The notes: generated from the letters alone by a model not told the origin. A stretch of 64,000 nucleotides of DNA from Roridomyces roridus (GCA_029378245.1 JARKIF010000006.1:1550001-1614000); one strand, 5' to 3'; counted from the stretch's first letter, positions 1 to 11,369 are shown. Numbers and translations are program-made.

Positions 1-3000
1 GAAACCCTCCGCAGTGGCTACATGCGCTGGTGAAAATGGACCCGAAGCACGCATGATGCTGCGGCGCGAAGGGGCCAGCTCTCGGAATGGGAAGAACATG
101 TCCATTCCCGTCAACAAGAAACTCTGCAGGGTAGTTTGCGAAGCCGGGGCCACCCGATTCAATGCTACAGCCACCGAGTCTGTCACAAACTCTCGGAGAG
201 CTGGAATGTGCTTCCGCTCGGCAGCTGAAAGCGTCGCCAATGATAACACGGAACTGCTGAGGCTCGCTGTAGAGGAAGATTGTGCTTCTGGCACCACGGG
301 CGCCTGGTTTCCAGGAACGGTACCGACTGATGCGGGGGGTGGACTCCGTGGGGCGGGGACAGGGAGGGCAGGAGCTTGGAACGAGGAAAGCAATTGGGCC
401 AGATGCACAAGTCGCTTTGCTTCCTCAGAAGCGGGATTGCTCAACGGATGGAGCACCAGTGAGGCTCGCAGGTTAGCAAATGCGGCCGTGCAATTCTTGA
501 TCGTCAATGGCTGCCCAACAACCCACTTGCGCAGGGACTTGTGAGCGTTCCATACTTCATCGAGAAGCAGGGCGGATCGCCCGAGCACCGAGAGGATGAC
601 ATCTATCATTCCGGCTTGGTACCGGGAGACGTCGCCGGTGGGGAAGCCTAGCCATCGGCTGATAATCTGGCAGGCCAGCATTGTCGATCTCCGCAGGACT
701 TCGTCATCGTCCACGCCATCAATGTACATACGGCGCGACTGTGGGTTTGTCCATTGGAAAGGCGCTGCTGAAATCGACAATCCATAGGTGGCTGGAGTGA
801 AGACCCGGTCCCTGATGTGGCTATTGACGGCCGAAATGCAGTCTCTCCCCAACCGTTCAACCCAGGATGCCGAGGCGTCAACCACGCCCCGCTTGCGCTT
901 TTCCAAGGCGCACTGTACCTGTGCCGGGCAGTACCGATCGAGCCATTGCCAAGCGCAACAATTGGTGAGCATGATACACTCGCGATCAAGCCGGAGGCGG
1001 ATGACGCCCAGCTCTGCCAGCTCGACCATCTGTTTGAGGTTTGGCCAGAGGTGCGTGAAGAGCGCAACTGTGGCTGTTTCTCCGGGTTTCTCTGTCAAAG
1101 CCGCATAGGCAGCAATCATCTGAGACGTCAACTGCGGCCCTGTGGTCGAGGAGGAGATGATGTGCATGGCTGTCTCCACTTGGGAAATGCTGTATTCGAT
1201 GTTCAACAGCGTGAGCTGAGAAATGAAGGTGTCTGTGATGGAAACAGAGGAAGGTCAGAGTCCGGACGTATCACATTCAGCAGCCACAACTAACTGCAAT
1301 GATGCGGAGCAATTATCGCTTCTGGACAAGCTATGTGAGCTTCAGCGGATTATTTATATTGCAGCAACCTGCCTGAGGGTGTTGGAGTCGGCATCTCCGC
1401 AATGTCCTCGGAGCCCTCATCAATTAAACTGTGCAGCACCAGAGCGCCTGACGATGAACTTGTTTGGACAATCTTGGCAGCAGCGGCTGCATACTCGTCC
1501 GAGGTCCACGCTATTCCGGGTGTAAGGCATTTTGGTCGTGCAACGAAGTATGTCAAGACTTGCCGACATCAATTTCGGAACGAATCCGCTTTGCAACATG
1601 CTCTATGGAATCACCGTCTGTGCATATTCCACTAAGCACCACAAAAGAAAGAGCTCTTTAAATGATGTACCTCTGATTGGACGCTTCTCCGTGGTCCTCG
1701 AGATCTCCGCTTCAGCCATGACTACATCTGTGCTCGGGACAATATCTATACCTGTATCTCAAGAGCGAAAGGAAATTGAAACAAATGTGAACATGCCTTC
1801 TGTATGACTACCTCAGGACTCAAAAAGAAAAAGAAAACAGACAAACGTGCCTTGGATAGCAGGGGTGTCGTCGTCCTCTGGCTCAGTCTCCCACCCATCA
1901 TCGTCCATGTTCCCATCGGCTTGCTGGGCACCTATCAAAGCCAACCATTGGTAAGATAAGAGCCAGAGTTGCCACAACGTACCCGGAGATGTTTCGCCTC
2001 GGTAACCGATTGGGGGCAGCACAATCTCCCAAGTGGCTTTCTCTACCGTCAGGTGAGAGATGCAGCAGGAATAAGCGAAGCCACACACTTTTTCGCACCG
2101 GCCGTTCGGGCTTTCCATATTCCATGTCCTCATCCGCCGTTTTAGCTTTAGATTTCTTATTTCGTGATTTTCTGGCGGCTTTCCTCTTCGATTGCTTGCC
2201 CGTGGCAGGCCCGCGCTCAGCACCCCCTGCCGCTTTCTTCCCCGGTTTACTCTCTGATGGAAATATGAGAAGGCCAACATTGAAAGGGATGCATCACTCA
2301 CTTGGAAGTGGGTCTGGTATAATGTGTTTGACCGGCCCTTCATGACCAACCGATGGGATGTGAGACGCCATTTCGGCCTCATACGCGTCAAACCGTTTAA
2401 ACCCTTCAGAACGGGACTGGTTCAAGTCCTTCGTGTCCGTCTCATCGACCTCCGTCTCCCACGCAGGTCGGCCCGGGCGTCGGACTCCCGGTGCAAACTC
2501 CCATTGGCCCGCATTGACATGCTTCTTGGCTGCCGGGTCCCACATAGTAATTGATTGAATGAAAAGATCAGGCTCCATCTCAACCTTCATTTCTTCTGGG
2601 AGTTGACGAAGCCAAAAGTTGCACAGGAGCACGAGAGCCCGGATAAAGAAGCTGAACAACGCCTTGGGAGACATCATCAAGGGCCCCTCCCGAGCAAAGG
2701 TTGCTCGACTCGACATGAATTTTGCAGGCCAACTCTTGGCCTGCTCATTTTCGGCACTGTAGTTCGTCAAGACCAGCAGCATGCCATACCAAAGAGACAC
2801 TTGCCCTATATGAATAGCCTCCGGAGGAAAAAGAAAGGGCTCGCCGTTTGGCATGGCGGCCAGGGACCATCGTGCGGTACCGTCTATCATCCGAGTAGGG
2901 GGATAAAAGATAATCACAAATCTCCGTGCATTTAGTTTCGTGTGTTGCACAGTGTTCGTCAAATTCTCACCTGTAAGCAAAATCGTAAAGCTCAGCACCT

Positions 3001-4242
3001 GTATGAGGGCAGAGGGGTGGCGTCCCGCCATGGCGGCGTAGGCCAGAGAAGTTTATGGAGGTGTGCTTGTCGAGGGTGATAAAGACGCCCAGCTGCATTA
3101 TAAAGAAAAATCCGGGCTCGTATGGGGCCTCGTCGTCGTAATCTGGCAAATCACTCGAAGCACTCATATGAGAGAAGAAGCCCGGCTGGTCGTAGAAGTC
3201 ACAGTGAGCGCCTCCAAAAAATCCCAACGCTTTGGCTAGAGCACGAACTGCACAGTTTGAGCATGGTAAGAACACCAATGGCAATAAAAACATACTGGCG
3301 TGTCCATATTCATCAGCACGCTCGCTGGGGGAGATGTTGGCCTGAGCAGTCGCGTAGGCAAAATTGTCCTCCACCCCAACTAGGGGATAATTCACTAGCT
3401 CGTGGGCGAGTCGCACGAGCTCCTGGACCTTCTTCGGAGCCTGTCCAAATGCGGCTTTTGCAATGGCCGCAGCGGCCTCGTAAAGGTTAGATCGAATCCG
3501 AGGAGCATGCCACTGCACTCACCTCGAGCACTCGCTTGCGATGGCGGATGGCAGGATCAGGGTTTCCAGCTTCACCTAACTTGGCAGACGCTACAGGCGC
3601 ATAGATCACGGTGGGCTGTTCAAAGGACGAGGCGATCGTGTAACAGCGTGAGGGCTCCTTGACGGACTTGCGGATAGTCGAGCGTTCATAGGCAGTTCCC
3701 CCGGTCGGAGGCTTCCCAGTTGGACGCTGTCTGGTGCGATGTGCTCGAGCACCCAAAAAATCGTCACGAGCATCATCAAAGTCTTTGCCCAAGTCCGGCG
3801 TGATTACACGGCTAGAACAGATAAATATTTTGAGCGGGGAGTTGAACGGATACGGGAACACACCTGTCTGTTACCCAGAGCTGTATAATATCCTTCTCTG
3901 GATCGTCATTCGCCCTGGTGCTGCGTGAGAAGACGGCGTCGCCGCTCTTGAGGTGAAGCCAGCCTGGAAATGTTGGTAAGTGGTAGTGCAGTGGTGAATG
4001 AATGTACCTGAGGCGAGCAGCTCGGCCAGTGTCCCAGTTGGTATCTGCCTCTTCTCCTCATACCCCCACGTTTTCTTCAAGCCTGGGATGCTAGTGTCTT
4101 GATAGTAGACAAAAGTGCGCCCTTGGATGCCGGAGCGCTGCGGGTGATCTTCAACCTCGAACAAGTCAGCCATCGTAGGGTCTCGGGGGCCTTGGTATTG
4201 GGGCCTTGTGCCCAGTCGCATTGTCGATTGAATTGCTGGCAT
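1..4242 (-). CDS. Large multi-exon protein with a 2OG-Fe(II) dioxygenase-like core (TET/JBP-like?), 3' end outside window
   Basis: This is a minus-strand gene of about ten exons joined by short GT-AG introns; the reading frame is still open at position 1. An ATG giving MADLFEVED lies at 4173 and another, in frame, at 4242. The core around 3300-2940 reads GFFGGAHCDFYDQPGFF and then NFSGLRRHGGTPP, followed by an aromatic strand and RMIDGTARWSL. HCD (3198-3206) would be the HxD iron ligand pair and the His of HGG (about 3014-3036) the second His, as in double-stranded beta-helix 2OG-Fe(II) dioxygenases. The HGGTPP form resembles the TET/JBP branch known to be expanded in mushroom fungi. A Lys/Arg-rich segment (about 2270-2150) suggests nuclear targeting. 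The C-terminal part (about 1230-1) is a long helical region I do not recognise. Further protein-like sequence upstream (about 4400-4170, AWRVFWVREARFYENQF) could be an extra 5' exon but is out of frame. Gene structure is fairly sure; function is inference. Confidence 0.5.
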
Positions 4243-4840
4243 GGTGGTCGGAGGGAAATGGGAATGGTGATAGGCGGGCGCCGGATATCAGTGTGGCATC
4301 CAGTTCGCGTCCTTCCGTTACCACCATCATCAAAAACTGGTTTTCGTAGAATCGAGCCTCTCGCACCCAGAACACCCTCCAGGCTGCTTGCATTGACACA
4401 TATCGTGTACTTTACAACCAGCGCTGAGGCTAGCTCTTGTCGAGTGCGCAAAAATCACGAATTTCTCTGTCTTTTTGGAGAGGTGCAACGATCCTAAGTG
4501 AATCCAGAGTCCGTCGAGTTGCGAGACACAAAGGGGGAGTAGGCGACGAGCGGGGTACCTCCTCTGCCACGTCGCTAGTTCTCGTAATTCTAAGGTCAGC
4601 TGAGCAGACGGCCAATCAAGGCCGTACACCTCCTTGGCACTCATCGTAGATTGATATTCAATTGAATTATTGATTGCTGGTTATCAGTCACATTGACTGA
4701 CCCCCGCGAATCTCCGTGAAAAACTCTGCAATCTTGGCAAGGTCTTGTTCCGGGCGGTTGCTTGGAGCTTGCAAAATTCAGGAGCAAGACGGACCCGACT
4801 GTGGGCCCTACTATCAGTGGAAAGTTAAAACTCAGTAGCG
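4243..4840. other. Upstream region of the dioxygenase-like gene and probable 5' flank of the LINE
   Basis: Minus-strand protein-like stretches at about 4644-4560 and 4400-4170 could be extra 5' exons of the neighbouring gene, but I could not join them in frame. From about 4650 to 4840 I see no gene. The 5' end of the LINE must lie in or near this stretch; no target-site duplication was recognised. Confidence 0.3.
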
Positions 4841-4845
4841 AGGAA

Positions 4846-4854
4846 TATAAAAAC
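4846..4854 (+). promoter_or_regulatory. TATA-like box upstream of LINE ORF1
   Basis: TATAAAAAC lies 111 nt before the ORF1 ATG at 4965. Between them is a CT-rich leader typical of fungal 5' untranslated regions. It may be the LINE's own promoter or that of a captured host leader. Confidence 0.4.
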
Positions 4855-4964
4855 CTTTGACCTCATCTGCTGAGTCCATCGCCTTCCACACTCGTTTCTT
4901 GACTCTCACAATCGTTGCTCTCAATCTTCTCATCATCCTTTCCAACTTTCATCTCTTTCCAAAA

Positions 4965-6842
4965 ATGGCGCCAGCGATCACTGATTCCAATGCCGCCAAT
5001 AATACACCTGCCGCTACTGTACCCGCGACTGCTGTGCAGCCCATTACGACCAGGCTCGGTCCGACTGGCACCGTCCTTCTCAGCGACAATTCCACTGGCG
5101 ATCTCGACGCTGACAACACCCCCGACCTCGGCTCCTTCTTTGACCCTCCCCCTGCTACTGTCGCCCCGGTACAAGCCGCGAATACCATTAGCACGCCAGC
5201 AACGCCTGCCCCTGCGTCAGGGAAGGGCAAAGCGCCGGTGCGTAATGCATCCCCTGGGCCGTCCAATCGCGCCTCCTCGTCTCACGCCAACCAATGGGTC
5301 GCCGATCTGGGTCTCTCCGACGTGCCTGCGAGCGAGAAGCGCTGGGGTGGAGCTGCAGAGGGACGGCAGATTCAGCGGGACCTAATAGCCCTCGCAAATG
5401 CTACGGGACTTCTTCACAACGAGGTCGTGCAGCAGGAGGCAAATATGACGAGTGTCATTGCGGGTGCGTGGACTACTCTCCTTTCAGAGGAAAACGGGGC
5501 TGACTCTCAATCTCCCTCCGCTCCAGGTATGCAGCACCAGATACTTGAGCTCGACGTCACCATCTCGTCAATCCATACCTCCCCCGCTGCTGACGCCTCC
5601 CTCTCTCTCCGCGTCAACGGCCTCCACGAGGAGGTTGCGTGACTCACGCAGCAGACGACACGTCTCTCTGCGTCCGTGGATTCCCTCTTCGGCGCGTTCC
5701 ACAACAACCGCGCTAACAACGCCGCCGTTGCCGCGCCGACGCGTTCCCAGCCCTCCGCGCCCACGCCCGCACCTCCTCCTTACACTGCAGCCTCCGTCAC
5801 CGCTGCTGTCAACACGCCACAACCTCCCCCTGCCGCCACATCGCAAGCTGCCGTTGTTGAAGCAGTCCAACCACCCCATGCGGTCATGCTGCCCGATGTG
5901 GCCTTAGTGGGACCCGCCTCTTCTTCGGTGGTGGGCAGGCTTGCTGACCTCGAGGGACGGGTCGAGAACGGCCTAGTGCGGGTGGAGAATATGCTCCACA
6001 CTTACTTCTCCGCGCCGAAACGCCTTCGGTCCCCCGAGCCCGGGGAGGGGCATTCCAAGCGGCAGAGACTTGCTGATGATGCCACTCCCGCGTCTCACCC
6101 GGTCAACGTCCCCGAGCCGCAAGTCGTGCCTGCTGCACAGCATGTACCGGCGCCTCCAGCTCCTGTCGCAATGCAGTCGCCTCCCGTCGCCGCGCCTGTA
6201 TATCAATCGCCGCCCGCGTCCCTTCCAGTGTCGTATGTCCCACATGGGCAGATGTACGGTCAAATCCCAGCTGGCTCATCTACCGCGCCCGTTTTTGCGA
6301 CGCACGGTGGTGTCATATCGGCAGCCGCTGGTGCTGCCCCGCCCCCTCAAGCGCAGCACGCCCCGTACATGCAGCACCATGTGCATGCCGGTGGTTCTGC
6401 CCCTCCCCCTCCCCCGCCTCCACCGCAGCACGCTAATGGTGGCGCTGCCCATGGGCAACACCCCATGCACAACCACCATCATGTGCATGCGAGCGGCTCT
6501 GCCCCTCCTCCTCCTCCTCCACCGCCGCCTGCTCATGGCGTTGGCCACGGAGGTAATGGACCTCCGTCATTGCCTCCCGTCGACCCCGCCAATGAGGCAT
6601 ACCTTGGGCCGTTGTCGTGGGGCAAGAACTTTTCTGCCGAGGCTTCCAACCTTGTGCGGAATCTTGTCCCAGCGGCAAGGGGGGTGATGCGCAATTTCCG
6701 TGCGCGCAAGGGGCCGGACGCCTTTACAATCATCGTGTATTTCGAAACGGCGGAGATCACGACTTGGTTTGTCAAGGCGTTCAATAGCGCTCCGCGTCAG
6801 TCCCCGTATGAGCATGTCATGGCGTCGCCTTTAAATGTGTAG
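4965..6842 (+). pseudogene. LINE ORF1 (proline-rich nucleic-acid-binding type), one premature stop
   Basis: The start ATG at 4965 has a good context (AAAAATGG). The frame is open to 6842 except for one TGA at 5640-5642; the same frame continues from 5643, so a single base change, most simply CGA to TGA, explains the break. Without it the product would be about 625 residues. It is rich in Ala and Pro, with several runs of six to nine prolines and His-rich stretches around 6380-6530. The C-terminal 80 residues form a compact domain (GVMRNFRARKGPDAFTIIVY onward). Proline-rich ORF1 proteins before an endonuclease/RT ORF2 are usual in basidiomycete LINEs. I see no zinc knuckle. Being interrupted, the element is probably not autonomous. 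Confidence 0.75.
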
Positions 6843-6862
6843 GGGCAGCTCATGTTTTTTCT

Positions 6863-9800
6863 TTGGATTATTACTCTAATTCCCCTCCCACTCCCTCTCG
6901 AGCGTTGATCGCTCCCCCACCTCCCTTCCTTTCTCCACTATCGACCACTCCACAATCGAGTATTACCAATGCAAGTAGCCTTACTGCACTTTTTAATAAC
7001 TGTTCTACTTCTATGTCGACACCTGTCCCTTCTACTCTATTGATTAGATTTAGGAGCTGGAATATAAATGGTGCTTTTGTTCTTCTTATGAGCTGCCCAG
7101 AAAATCGTCGAGAAATCTTGAAGTATGACTTCAACTTGTATCAAGAGACACATCTAAGGCCGAGTCAACATGAAACTATTAGTCTTCCCGATGGATATAC
7201 CGTGCTCTCTCGCACTCGGCGCCCAAAGGAGAATTTCTCAAAGTCTTGGGGTGGTGTTGCTTCTGTCTTGGATACGGAACGTGTGCCGGCGGTCCTAAGA
7301 GACGACCTCTCAGGACCGGACTTCATGGCTATGCAGTTGGGTGACATTATTGTCTATAATGTCTACATCCTCCCAGAGACAACGGAGTGGGTAGGGGACC
7401 TGGAACGAGACCCATTCCGAGCCCTCTGCGCATCGGTTGCGACAGCTTATTCATGTAAATTCAAAGTTCTGCTACTTGGGGATTTCAATGCGCGCACAAG
7501 ATCGGACACACCCTCGCCGGGTGATCCTCCTCGCATATCGAAAGACAAGACACCCCCCTCACCTCGAGGACGATTGATTTTTCGAATGTGCAATGATTAT
7601 GACCTGGTCTTCATCAGCGGGGCAGAATGCTTCGGACCAGGGAGTGGTAACCTCACGTCCTTCCAGAGCAAGGATTCGGACGACCGCAGCACAGTTATTG
7701 ACTATGCAATTTGTTCGCGTGCCTTATTCTCTGATGTCAAAACCTTCAAGGTGGAGGAGCGTGTGAGCGGATACGATCATGCAGCACTCATCGTGGAACT
7801 TCAAGTGGATAACACCCTTCTGGCACAATCAGCGAGGCGGACAGCCAAACGGAAACGTGTGGACTCTGTCGAACTGCCAACTGAAACGGCACTTGATAAA
7901 CTTCTGATAAAAACCTTGGAATCTGCGAAGGACGATTCAAAGCGGGATCTGAAATTGTACGGATCTGTTTACCAGAACACCGAGCCTGTTACAGTCACTA
8001 TCTGCGGCTATAGTTCAAAAGCTGGCCAACATATGGCGAGTGCGGGAGCTGGAGTATTTTTTGGCCCTGGGTCAAGGCTGAACGTGTCGAGGAGAGTATG
8101 GCTGGAGCAGAACAATGCACGTGCTGATCTCGTTGCATTGCTTCTTGCTGTTGTAGCTGCGCCCAAGACACGGAACCTCAAAATATTCACCCGCTCCGAG
8201 TATGCGATCAAGTCTGTGAAATATTGGGCGTACCGTAACGATGCATGCGGGTGGAAGAATACAACCAATGGTGATGTCATACAGATGATCCTTGCATGGA
8301 TTCAATGCAGAGCGGCCCCACTTCATTTGGCGCACATACCGAAGGGCAAAGAGACGGAGCACTATCGGTCTGCTCTCGAGTTGAGTAAAGACGGTGCTAG
8401 AATGCCGAAAGCGGCAGCACCTTGTGTACAATTGCCGGGACCTCCTCCGCCGCGATCTGATGCACCTTTGCAAATCCCGAAGGTTACAACTGATGTGAAA
8501 ATGGATCCGGTCGAGCCAAAGGAGACAGCTCCCGCTAAACGCCTTGAGTATCCAGCTGCGCATCGCGGGAGACAACGGCTTTATGATATAAGAGATCAAA
8601 ACCGTAAGCGTCTCTTGGAAGCACCGACGCATGGCGCCTTCTGGAAGGAGATCAAACGGCTATGTGATCCGGCGCCCACGCCAGTTGCCGTCACGGCAGA
8701 AGAGTTGCGATCAGTGTTCGAGCAACGCTTAAACCCGCCGGCTCAATTGCCGGAATCATTCAATGCCACCAAGCACAAACTGAACCGCATGCTTGCGAAA
8801 TTGATTCCCGATGTGACGGAAGACCCAACTCGTGATAAGCTATTTTCGAAAGAGTTCACGAGCGGGGACATCGCAGAGGCCAAGGATCACATTCGGAAAC
8901 ATGGACTGGACAGTGTCTCTGGGGAGGATTCAGTGGTCTATGCTGAGATTCTGGAGATTCCCAATGATGACTTGGTGATTCTGGTGAACGAGTGCATCAA
9001 GTGTAAAGATGGTCCCTCAGTCTGGTTCAGAACAGTCATAATCGGACTCCTGAAAAGGGGAAAAATCAAGACCAACCCAGATAGCTACAGGGTCGTCGGC
9101 CTTGAGAGCTGTGTGTTGAAATTCTTGATGTTGCTTATCCTGAGACGTATAACCCAATGGGCAAACTTGCATGGCCATGTACCTAACTACCAGAATGGAT
9201 TCCGTGAAGGATTAAGGACGATGAATAATCCCTTCATTCTGCGATGTATCAAGGAATGGGCCAAGGCCAAAAAGCTCACGGTCTACGTCGCTTTCGTGGA
9301 TGCAACCAATGCTTTCCCCTCAACAGATCACCCGACACTATGGCTCAAACTCCATCGGATGGGAATGGGTGGTGCAATCTTTGATTGGCTTCGCATGCTG
9401 TACGAACGCATGGAATACTATGTTCGGCATGGGGATCAGAACTCGACCGAATTCAAAGCCTTAATTGGTCTTCTTACCGGCGATCCCACTTCCCCAGTTC
9501 TCTGGAATCTGTTCATGGCAGATCTGATCATGCCAGATGACCGAGACGACCCGATCATCGCCAATGTTCGAATTGCTATTCTTGCTCAAGCGGATGATAT
9601 TTTGCTCATCTCGCTGACGGCGGAAGGGCTACAGCGCAGGCTGAACGAAGTTGCAAAATGGTGCTCTCGCAATTTCATAATTGTCAATCTGATCAAAACA
9701 GTGGTTATGATATTCGGCAATGCACCTGCTGGCACTCAGTTCCAAATTGGAGGCAATGTTCTGCACACTAGCTCGGAGGAGAAATATGTTGGTCTTCATA

Positions 9801-10894
9801 TGAGTTCCAATTCTCGGAATATGTTTGAGAAACATTACCATGAGAAAGCAAGTACGGCAAGGTATTGCATACATCGGCTGATGGGAATCGAAGATGCCAC
9901 GGGCCGCCTGACTCCGCAGCAGTACAAAACCGTTTACATGGCTCGCGTTGACTGTCATCTCATCCATGGATGTGAGATTACACCAGATTGCGAGGATGTA
10001 CATGTCAATGAACTGTGCAAAATTCAGGTTGATTTTCTCCGTGAAATTTTGAACGTCCACAATCGGTCGATGATAGTACCTTTATTCACTGAGACTGGGA
10101 TCATGCCGCTTCGTATTCGACGATTCTTGCTGCTTTTGGGTTACCTGGTGTATATGCTTACATTACCTCCAACACACTTGGTACGAGTTTGCCTGCAAAG
10201 TTCAATTGAGCTGGCAGCTACTGGTAAAAAGTCGTGGGCGGGTGATGTCTTGGTAGCCGCCCAAAAATTGAAGATTGATTGCCCTGTGCTTAATCTACGT
10301 ACTGCGACGCCTCGCACTGCTGAGGAATATCAGAAAGAGATTGAGAAAAGAGCACTTGCTTCTTTGCAGCAACAAGTCGACAACTCTGAGAAATTGTACT
10401 TACTTCACGGTCGCCGTGAACCTCAGAAGGAGAAACCGCCAATGCAGATCACCCTCCATATGCGACACTACTTGTCGATGATAACTGTGCCGGAGCACCG
10501 TGAAGCGGTGACTTCAATTCTGTTGTCAACACATCAATTAGCATTGGAGAAGTTGCGTTACGCGGATCATGCAGATCCCTCCCTTCCTAGAGATCAACGC
10601 CTCTGTCGCTTCTGCAGGGCTGTGGTTGAAAGTCCTGAACATGCACTCTTTGAATGTCAAGCCTCCACAGAGGTCGTTCAATTTAGAGCTGTGTTTATGG
10701 ATAACTTTCTTCGTACAATGCCGAAGTGGAGAGATCAATGGGCCAATTGCACGAGCGTACAGCTCTTAAAGGCCTTGATCTATGAGCGTGTTACAATCAA
10801 GCTGTTCGGGAAATATGTGTATGAGGTGCTCCGTATCTTTTATGAGGTTCCGGTATATCGTGGTGGAAGACAAACCCTCGGAGTTGGAAGCTAA
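6863..10894 (+). CDS. LINE ORF2: AP-like endonuclease, RNase H-like block, reverse transcriptase, CCHC
   Basis: The frame is open for 1343 codons from 6863, just after ORF1, but the open start is TTG; the first ATG is at 7013, directly before the endonuclease. Domains in order (residues from 6863): endonuclease 62-314 (WNINGA, QETHL, GDFNAR, TVIDYAI, GYDHAALIVEL); RNase H-like block about 378-512; reverse transcriptase about 715-960 with motif A FVDATNAF, motif B GDPTSPVLWNL and motif C QADD; C-terminal CRFCRAVVESPEHALFEC, a CCHC knuckle. The RT catalytic aspartates are present. In the RNase H-like block the expected DGS, E and DS positions read GYS, D and RSE, so it looks catalytically dead. 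No internal stop is seen, unlike ORF1. It would nick target DNA and copy the element RNA there. Confidence 0.85.
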   Translation: MDYYSNSPPTPSRALIAPPPPFLSPLSTTPQSSITNASSLTALFNNCSTSMSTPVPSTLLIRFRSWNINGAFVLLMSCPENRREILKYDFNLYQETHLRPSQHETISLPDGYTVLSRTRRPKENFSKSWGGVASVLDTERVPAVLRDDLSGPDFMAMQLGDIIVYNVYILPETTEWVGDLERDPFRALCASVATAYSCKFKVLLLGDFNARTRSDTPSPGDPPRISKDKTPPSPRGRLIFRMCNDYDLVFISGAECFGPGSGNLTSFQSKDSDDRSTVIDYAICSRALFSDVKTFKVEERVSGYDHAALIVELQVDNTLLAQSARRTAKRKRVDSVELPTETALDKLLIKTLESAKDDSKRDLKLYGSVYQNTEPVTVTICGYSSKAGQHMASAGAGVFFGPGSRLNVSRRVWLEQNNARADLVALLLAVVAAPKTRNLKIFTRSEYAIKSVKYWAYRNDACGWKNTTNGDVIQMILAWIQCRAAPLHLAHIPKGKETEHYRSALELSKDGARMPKAAAPCVQLPGPPPPRSDAPLQIPKVTTDVKMDPVEPKETAPAKRLEYPAAHRGRQRLYDIRDQNRKRLLEAPTHGAFWKEIKRLCDPAPTPVAVTAEELRSVFEQRLNPPAQLPESFNATKHKLNRMLAKLIPDVTEDPTRDKLFSKEFTSGDIAEAKDHIRKHGLDSVSGEDSVVYAEILEIPNDDLVILVNECIKCKDGPSVWFRTVIIGLLKRGKIKTNPDSYRVVGLESCVLKFLMLLILRRITQWANLHGHVPNYQNGFREGLRTMNNPFILRCIKEWAKAKKLTVYVAFVDATNAFPSTDHPTLWLKLHRMGMGGAIFDWLRMLYERMEYYVRHGDQNSTEFKALIGLLTGDPTSPVLWNLFMADLIMPDDRDDPIIANVRIAILAQADDILLISLTAEGLQRRLNEVAKWCSRNFIIVNLIKTVVMIFGNAPAGTQFQIGGNVLHTSSEEKYVGLHMSSNSRNMFEKHYHEKASTARYCIHRLMGIEDATGRLTPQQYKTVYMARVDCHLIHGCEITPDCEDVHVNELCKIQVDFLREILNVHNRSMIVPLFTETGIMPLRIRRFLLLLGYLVYMLTLPPTHLVRVCLQSSIELAATGKKSWAGDVLVAAQKLKIDCPVLNLRTATPRTAEEYQKEIEKRALASLQQQVDNSEKLYLLHGRREPQKEKPPMQITLHMRHYLSMITVPEHREAVTSILLSTHQLALEKLRYADHADPSLPRDQRLCRFCRAVVESPEHALFECQASTEVVQFRAVFMDNFLRTMPKWRDQWANCTSVQLLKALIYERVTIKLFGKYVYEVLRIFYEVPVYRGGRQTLGVGS

Positions 10895-11095
10895 TGGTTC
10901 TAGTGTCAGATCAAAAAATCTCGCCTCTCTTAGTTGGCTGGGCTCTACCGTGGGGCACGGGGAAACCTGTGGGATCTGCGTCATGGGGTTTAGTTGGTTG
11001 AGGGGGGTCCAGGGGCGAAGGCGTAATTTATTTGCTTTGTACGCCGGGACAATCCCTGGGAACCGGCGTTCGATTTTCGGACCGTGCCGTGTATA

Positions 11096-11120
11096 TATCC
11101 TATCCTATCCTATCCTATCC
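11096..11120 (+). repeat. (TATCC)5 tail of the LINE
   Basis: Five perfect TATCC units follow the LINE 3' region at the expected place for a 3' simple-repeat tail. Confidence 0.7.
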
Positions 11121-11369
11121 GCGGGAGACTGCTTTACGGCAAGGAGGACTTTGACAGCCCTGTTCAAAGGGACCTTGACGTCATTTTGGGCCAACTCGAC
11201 CTGCCGGCGTTGGTTTGCATCCCGAACCGGTGCATATGAAAACCTCCGCGGAATTATATTGTTATCAACGGGCTCCCGGATTTCTGCCACTTTATTACAG
11301 ATGTAATTTCACTTGGAGCCGTCTCATGTATTTTGCAAGTCGGTCAAGTTGTTTCGACCCAGAGTAACA
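11121..11369 (+). other. Spacer with a short coding-like fragment
   Basis: From 11123 to 11239 one plus-strand frame reads like protein (GRLLYGKEDFDSPVQRDLDV) for 38 codons without an ATG. It could be the remains of a gene cut by the LINE. No matching left half was found. The rest shows nothing. Confidence 0.25.

Larger units (their letters stand above)
4840..11120 (+). mobile_element. Non-LTR retrotransposon (LINE) with ORF1 and ORF2
   Basis: Two consecutive plus-strand ORFs, a proline-rich ORF1 and an endonuclease/reverse transcriptase ORF2, are followed by about 200 nt of 3' sequence and a tail of five TATCC units, as expected for target-primed insertion with a simple-repeat tail. The element is close to full length. 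The 5' boundary is an estimate. The minus-strand gene on the left and the tandem array on the right are not part of it. Confidence 0.8.

Noticed and set aside
6070..6687. 205-codon frame inside LINE ORF1
   Set aside because: Shadow of the proline-rich frame; His/Arg/Met-rich composition comes from CCNCC codons read out of frame.
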